DNA of 64,000 nt from Corynebacterium resistens DSM 45100. Lineage in GTDB: Bacteria; Actinomycetota; Actinomycetes; Mycobacteriales; Mycobacteriaceae. Made by a program: the position numbers and the translations under genes. Within the stretch, counting starts at the first letter, position 1. The number at the start of each line of letters is the position of its first letter. The notes beneath the pieces are model-generated. The model saw only the letters and a program-made list of their open reading frames with translations. It searched no databases and was not told the origin of the DNA. The stretch is taken from assembly GCF_000177535.2 (NCBI RefSeq), contig NC_015673.1:62001-126000 (forward strand), read 5' to 3'. Of the stretch, positions 59,757 through 64,000 are shown in pieces.

Positions 59757-60260
59757 CTAGGAGAACCTGCGGATCCGCTCCAGAGAATTATCGATAGTCT
59801 TCTCCGAGTTCTCAATCACGTTATCCTCGAGTTTTTTACCCACAAATGGCAATTTGCATTCAACCTCAACTACGGTCTCTACCTTCGTGGAAGCCCCATC
59901 GGGCGCGCTCTCAACAAAGTGATAGTGCGTTTGCACCTTGCCGATATTTCCGGGCAGGGGCAGGTCGGAGGTCAAGTCAAACTCACGCTCACCGGGGTTC
60001 CCAGTCACAGTTGTGATCACGGAATCCTGCTGCGTGCGCATTTCCGGCACGCCCTGCTCTTCATCCTCGGCGCGCACGACCTCCGCATGTGCACGTACCT
60101 TTCCGTCTGCTTCCACTTCACGAGAACCATTCTCGATCTCGGTGTTGCCAGCATCGACCATTTTCTCTGTGGTCGTCAGAAACACCTCGGAAGTCACGAT
60201 CTCCCAAATCCGGTCGATGGGCAGATCCAGGGTTCGGCTAATTCGCTTTGTTTGTGCCAT
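59757..60260 (-). CDS. DUF2505 domain protein
   Basis: A protein of 167 residues of the DUF2505 (START-like fold) family: LDLPIDRIWEIVTSEVFLTT near the N-terminus and ECKLPFVGKKLEDNVIENSE near the C-terminus. Likely binds a lipophilic ligand; function is not established. Cytosolic, no signal peptide. It lies between ramA and the enoyl-CoA hydratase gene. Confidence 0.85.
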   Translation of the reverse strand: MAQTKRISRTLDLPIDRIWEIVTSEVFLTTTEKMVDAGNTEIENGSREVEADGKVRAHAEVVRAEDEEQGVPEMRTQQDSVITTVTGNPGEREFDLTSDLPLPGNIGKVQTHYHFVESAPDGASTKVETVVEVECKLPFVGKKLEDNVIENSEKTIDNSLERIRRFS

Positions 60261-60332
60261 GCACCCTATTGTGCCAGCCCTGTTGGGCCGACGCCCCGCG
60301 CTTTCGGCTCGGCACCAATCCCGACTAGTTCA

Positions 60333-61109
60333 CTAGCGGTGCTTCCACTCGGGCTTGCGCTTCTCCACGAAGGCATTCATACCTTCCTTCTGATCCTCAG
60401 AAGCAAACAATCCCCAGAACGCTTGACGCTCGGATTCCAACCCCTCAGTCAGAGTCGACTGGTAGGCCTCATCCACCATTTCCGTCGCAGCGGCTGTAGC
60501 TACAGTACTCATGGAAGCCACCTTGGCGGCGATCTTCTGAACTTCTTCGTCGAAACCCTCAGCAGGAAGCACTCGAGATACGAGGCCACTGCGTTCGGCC
60601 TCATCAGCGTCCATCATGCGCCCAGTGAGGATCAAATCCATCGCCTTGTACTTACCAACCGCGCGCGTCAGCCGTTGGGTACCACCCATGCCTGGAATCA
60701 CTCCCAGCGTGATCTCGGGCTGACCGAATTTTGCGGTCTCGCTAGCCAACAAAATGTCGCCGATCATAGCTACCTCGCAGCCGCCACCGAGAGCGAAACC
60801 GCTCACCGCAGTAATGATTGGGGTTTTTACCGCAGCGAGCTTCTCCCACTCTGCAAATAGACGCTTATCCCGAATTTCAGGGAACGTTTCATCCTTCATT
60901 TCTTTGATATCAGCACCGGCGGCGAAAGCTTTCTCACCGCCGGTGATCACGATGGCACCAATGTTTTCTTGCGCGTCGAACGTTTCCACTGCAGCGGTTA
61001 CATCAGCCAATAGCTGGCTATTCAGCGCGTTCAGCGCCTTGGGTCGGTTCAACGTAATCGTGGCCACGCGGCCGTTGGTTTCGGTCAAAATCGTTTCGTA
61101 TTCAGCCAT
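60333..61109 (-). CDS. Enoyl-CoA hydratase
   Basis: A crotonase of 258 residues from ATG 61109 ([20 protein letters not shown]). The oxyanion hole motif is [11 protein letters not shown] and the catalytic Glu residues lie in [12 protein letters not shown] and [15 protein letters not shown]. It hydrates trans-2-enoyl-CoA in beta-oxidation. The frame continues upstream to 61136 without homology. It is divergent from cysK. Confidence 0.9.
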   Translation of the reverse strand: MAEYETILTETNGRVATITLNRPKALNALNSQLLADVTAAVETFDAQENIGAIVITGGEKAFAAGADIKEMKDETFPEIRDKRLFAEWEKLAAVKTPIITAVSGFALGGGCEVAMIGDILLASETAKFGQPEITLGVIPGMGGTQRLTRAVGKYKAMDLILTGRMMDADEAERSGLVSRVLPAEGFDEEVQKIAAKVASMSTVATAAATEMVDEAYQSTLTEGLESERQAFWGLFASEDQKEGMNAFVEKRKPEWKHR

Positions 61110-61215
61110 GGATCCCATTGTGGCAGAAAACGACACGAGCCAAGCTGGATTTTCACTAGCGGAACGTGGTGGCGTCGGTATGACAACAGGTGTAGAGTGG
61201 CCAAGGTAACCAAAA

Positions 61216-61231
61216 TAGACAGATTGGTCTG
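61216..61231. promoter_or_regulatory. McbR-like operator upstream of cysK
   Basis: TAGAC-AGATTG-GTCTG matches the McbR motif TAGAC-N6-GTCTA in 9 of 10 fixed positions, 79 nt upstream of the cysK start. McbR represses methionine and cysteine genes in corynebacteria; the assignment here is by motif. Confidence 0.75.
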
Positions 61232-61309
61232 CAAGGGTAAGTCCAACGACCTACCAACCTAGATTCTGCAGATAGTTCGAGATCTAGCAAAGGAAAGCGA
61301 GCCGAGAAA

Positions 61310-62245
61310 ATGGCAAAGATTTACGAGAACCTCACCGACCTGATTGGCAATACACCACTAGTGAAGCTGAACAAGCTTACCGAGGGCTTGGGCGCCACTG
61401 TAGCCGTGAAACTAGAGTCCGCTAACCCAGGTAACTCGGTGAAGGACCGCATCGGCCGAGCCATCATTGAGGCAGCTGAAAAGGATGGCAGCCTCAAGCC
61501 CGGTGGCACCATCGTGGAGGCAACTTCCGGAAATACTGGAATTGCACTCGCGCTGGTTGGTGCAGCTCGTGGCTACAAGGTCATCTTGACGATGCCCGAA
61601 ACCATGTCCAACGAGCGCCGCGTGATGCTTCGCGCGCTCGGCGCTGAGCTGGTACTTACCCCAGGGCCAGGCGGCATGCAGGGTGCAGTCGACAAGGCCA
61701 ACGAGATCGTTGATTCCACCGACAATGCAATCCTGGCTCGCCAGTTCTCCAACCCAGCCAACCCAGAGGTGCACTACAACACCACTGGTAAGGAAATCTG
61801 GGAGGATACCGATGGCGATGTCGACATCTTCGTTGCAGGTGTTGGCACCGGCGGAACCGTTTCCGGTGTGGGCAAGTACCTGAAGGAGCAGTCCGACAAG
61901 GTAGAAATCGTCGGTGTTGAGCCTGCCGATTCCCCACTGTTGACTGAGGGCCACTTCGGTCCACACAAGATCCAGGGCTTGGGGACGAACTTCTTCCCAG
62001 AGAACCTGAACAAGGACATCCTGGATCGTGTTCACGATGCGCCACTCGATGAGGCTGTACGGGTTGCCCGCGAGCTGGCAGCCAAGGAAGGCATTCTGGC
62101 CGGTATTTCCACCGGCGCTAACGTTTGGGCTGCATTGGAAGAGGCTAAAAAGCCAGAAAACGAAGGCAAGCTGATCGTTGTCGTAGTCTGCGACTTCGGC
62201 GAGCGTTACGTCTCCACCCTGCTGTTCGACGACCTGCGCGACTAG
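61310..62245 (+). CDS. cysK: O-acetylserine sulfhydrylase (cysteine synthase A)
   Basis: A fold-II PLP enzyme of 311 residues: ESANPGNSVKDRIGRAIIEA carries the PLP lysine, TSGNTGIALALVGA the phosphate/substrate loop, and GVGTGGTVSGVGKYLKE the cofactor phosphate cup. It makes cysteine from O-acetylserine and sulfide. AGGAAAG precedes ATG 61310. With cysE, 272 nt downstream, it forms the cysteine pathway; the hairpin at 62283 separates them. Confidence 0.95.
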   Translation: MAKIYENLTDLIGNTPLVKLNKLTEGLGATVAVKLESANPGNSVKDRIGRAIIEAAEKDGSLKPGGTIVEATSGNTGIALALVGAARGYKVILTMPETMSNERRVMLRALGAELVLTPGPGGMQGAVDKANEIVDSTDNAILARQFSNPANPEVHYNTTGKEIWEDTDGDVDIFVAGVGTGGTVSGVGKYLKEQSDKVEIVGVEPADSPLLTEGHFGPHKIQGLGTNFFPENLNKDILDRVHDAPLDEAVRVARELAAKEGILAGISTGANVWAALEEAKKPENEGKLIVVVVCDFGERYVSTLLFDDLRD

Positions 62246-62282
62246 TTCGCGCGCTGCAACACAGTTTGGCGACAGCCGCGCG

Positions 62283-62313
62283 TGCCCCGGGGCAAATCCC
62301 TTGCTCCGGGGCA
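62283..62313 (+). terminator. Terminator after cysK
   Basis: TGCCCCGG-GGCAA and TTGC-TCCGGGGCA arms, followed by TTTGC. The core is almost the same as the hairpin at 12681. Confidence 0.7.
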
Positions 62314-62517
62314 TTTGCTTACGGCAGATTGCGCACCACCCCAGGTAAACCGGCAATCATGGAATAAAGCGCTGAGTTGTCGGTTGTACCAGTAAATTAG
62401 ACCTTTACAATCCCCGCTCCGCGTGCCCCACACCCACGGCGAGGAATTTCCCTCACCGAATCGCGGGCGGCACCACTACAGCTTTGCGATTGCACTAACG
62501 AAAGGACACTCCGCACC

Positions 62518-63102
62518 GTGAACATCCTAGGACGCATCCGGGAAGACCTCCACAATGCCCGACTACACGACCCAGCTGCCCGTGGCGACGTAGAAAATGC
62601 CATTGTCTATTCGGGCCTGCACGCCATCTGGTCCCACCGTGTAGCGAACAAGCTGTGGAACCGGGGCCACAAGGGCATAGCGCGTGTCCTCAGCCAAATC
62701 ACCCGTGGTCTCACGGGGATCGAGATTCACCCCGGCGCCACGATCGGCCGGCGCTTCTTCATTGACCACGGCATGGGCATCGTCATCGGTGAGACAGCCG
62801 AGATTGGCGATGACGTCATGCTCTACCACGGCGTAACCCTCGGAGGTTCGGAGCTCGTCCAGCGCAAGCGCCACCCCACCATCGGCAATGGCGTAATGAT
62901 CGGCGCGGGAGCCAAGGTGCTGGGTCCAATCACAATCGGTGACGGCTCGGCGATCGGCGCCAACGCTGTCGTAACCAAGGATGCCTCACCAAACTCCATC
63001 CTCACCGGCATCCCAGCCAAGATCCGTCCCCGCAGGCCGGATCAAACCACTCCCCTGGTCGACGCCGTGAAGTGGGTCGACGACATGCAGAACAACATCT
63101 AA
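62518..63102 (+). CDS. cysE: Serine O-acetyltransferase CysE
   Basis: A short-form protein of 194 residues with GTG start 62518 behind GAAAGGA. The left-handed beta-helix of hexapeptide repeats is visible ([54 protein letters not shown]). It acetylates serine to supply CysK. It lacks the longer N-terminal domain of enteric CysE, as usual in actinobacteria. Confidence 0.95.
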   Translation: MNILGRIREDLHNARLHDPAARGDVENAIVYSGLHAIWSHRVANKLWNRGHKGIARVLSQITRGLTGIEIHPGATIGRRFFIDHGMGIVIGETAEIGDDVMLYHGVTLGGSELVQRKRHPTIGNGVMIGAGAKVLGPITIGDGSAIGANAVVTKDASPNSILTGIPAKIRPRRPDQTTPLVDAVKWVDDMQNNI

Positions 63103-63130
63103 TCACCCGGCTACGCCGCCGTAGATACAC

Positions 63131-63189
63131 GAAGGCCGGTACGTGCCTCGCCCCTTATTTGCTGGGGGCAGGTTCGTACCGGCTTTCTT
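63131..63189. terminator. Bidirectional hairpin between cysE and the acetyltransferase gene
   Basis: GCCGGTACG / CGTACCGGC arms with inner GCC/GGC pairing and a T-rich tail (TTTCTTTT) on the plus side. Confidence 0.65.
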
Positions 63190-63205
63190 TTATACCGACG
63201 CCGCG

Positions 63206-63511
63206 CTATTCCGCCACGAGGTCCGCGTACTCTTGGTTCTTCTCTACGAAGCCCTCCACTGCGCTGCACGTAGGGCGAATCTTCATTCCCTCAGCACGAG
63301 TGATGTCAAGCGCGTGGGAAATCAGTGGCTTAGACAGCCCCTGGCCACGGAAGGCGGGATCCACGACCGTGTGGTTGAAGTCGCGGATATCGTTACCGTT
63401 AGCGTCTTTAGCCGGAGCGTACTCCGCGAAGCCAGCCTCCTGGCCATCTACCGAGATCACGAACCGATGCCGATCTTGCTGATGGGTTACCTCAATGGTG
63501 CTCTCGCTCAT
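63206..63511 (-). CDS. Small GNAT-type N-acetyltransferase (YjdJ-like)
   Basis: A protein of 101 residues of the single-domain N-acetyltransferase family 14/YjdJ type: AGFAEYAPAKDANG, FNHTVVDPAFRGQGLSKPLI (acetyl-CoA loop RGQGLS) and MKIRPTCSAVEGFVEKNQEY with the conserved Cys. Its acceptor is unknown. Start ATG 63511; the frame extends to 63577 without likeness. Confidence 0.85.
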   Translation of the reverse strand: MSESTIEVTHQQDRHRFVISVDGQEAGFAEYAPAKDANGNDIRDFNHTVVDPAFRGQGLSKPLISHALDITRAEGMKIRPTCSAVEGFVEKNQEYADLVAE

Positions 63512-63649
63512 GGCTCCAACCTTCCTTATTCGGGTATGCCGTGTTCCTCCCCCATTGTGCCAGCGTGTGGGAATCATGGTCGGGGCCTGTGGGAGTTAGC
63601 TAAAGCCACGCGCGCAAGCACCTGCGGGCGGGGATGTTCGGAGCCTATT
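63512..63649. other. Short spacer before IS1249 copy D
   Basis: 138 bases holding the promoter of the acetyltransferase gene and the left flank (AGCCTATT) of the IS. Nothing else is seen. Confidence 0.4.
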
Positions 63650-64000
63650 GGGTTAAGGGTCAAAAAGTGTGTCCGGAATCGCGGATTTTCACGGATTGAC
63701 CTGTAGGTTTCCGGAAAGTATATGCTCCGGAAGCATATATCTAGCCCCCGACGGGAAATCCTCGGTGTGGCAGCCGTGATGTGCTATGCGCGGCGTGGTG
63801 TGGTGTCGCAATGTCGAAGAACCAACCACGCTGCCACTGCGGCGGTGAAATGAAACGCAACGGCACCACCAGCAAAGGCACCACCAGATGGCGCTGCAAA
63901 CAATGCGGCGCCTCCAGCGTCAAACGTCGAAACGACATCACCAACGCGGCAGTGTTCACCCAGTTCATCGAGCATTGCACCACCGCAATATCACTCGACG
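63650..64000 (+). mobile_element. IS1249-family element, copy D (runs off window)
   Basis: The left end GGGTTAAGGGTCAAAAAGTG and the next ~350 bases match copy C, including the leader hairpin with CCGGA loop. The right end lies outside the window. Confidence 0.93.
63811..64000 (+). CDS. IS1249-family transposase (copy D, 5' part)
   Basis: It starts MSKNQPRCHCGGEMKRNGTT at ATG 63811 and is identical to copy C for the 63 codons visible. Confidence 0.92.
   Translation, partial: MSKNQPRCHCGGEMKRNGTTSKGTTRWRCKQCGASSVKRRNDITNAAVFTQFIEHCTTAISLD

Overview
The window comes from a Corynebacterium chromosome. Supporting signs are a murA-rRNA order, a RamA-type regulator close to cysK/cysE, HspR (HAIR), DtxR and McbR-type operators, an Rpf protein, an EtfD-like membrane oxidoreductase, and insertion sequences typical of the genus (IS1249, IS3, IS30, IS110 and IS6 families). 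The species cannot be fixed from the sequence alone. The distinguishing feature is very heavy insertion-sequence (IS) traffic, including one insertion inside a 16S rRNA gene.

Layout. 1-9846: a fused FAD/NAD(P)-binding and PLP-decarboxylase protein cut by the window edge, a SulP transporter, a His-rich metal-binding protein, a Tyr/Gly-rich membrane protein, a small resuscitation-promoting factor, and an iron-siderophore ABC uptake locus (lipoprotein, two permeases, ATPase) behind a double DtxR-like operator. 10096-13306: an accessory segment with a plasmid-type helix-turn-helix protein, a gene stub cut by a decayed IS6 element, and a secreted peptide followed by a four-helix membrane protein. 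13691-23187: an IS nest made of a decayed IS110, a second IS110 transposase split by IS1249 and IS3 insertions that both left target duplications, a host gene cut by IS1249, and two tandem IS1249 copies.

23395-45453: mainly core genes: alaT, a secreted esterase, an alkyladenine glycosylase, an IS30 element lodged in a small palindromic repeat, a three-gene envelope cluster with a degenerate J-like protein, etfD with a long Pro/Ala tail, an oligopeptide-type ABC operon with a permease-ATPase fusion, and a phytase-like secreted protein. 45591-48248: dnaK-grpE under two HspR-type operators; the expected dnaJ and hspR do not follow. An IS150-group element without a target duplication (48374-49813) joins grpE to an rRNA operon.

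49862-57441: rRNA operon on the minus strand (16S, 23S, 5S, no spacer tRNA), with the 16S gene interrupted about 200 nt from its 5' end by a 1306-bp IS3 element. It appears identical to the copy at 17939 and is in inverted orientation to it. 57488-63511: murA (with Asp in place of the fosfomycin-target Cys), ramA, a DUF2505 protein, enoyl-CoA hydratase, cysK behind a McbR-like operator, cysE and a small acetyltransferase. A fourth IS1249 copy runs off the right edge.
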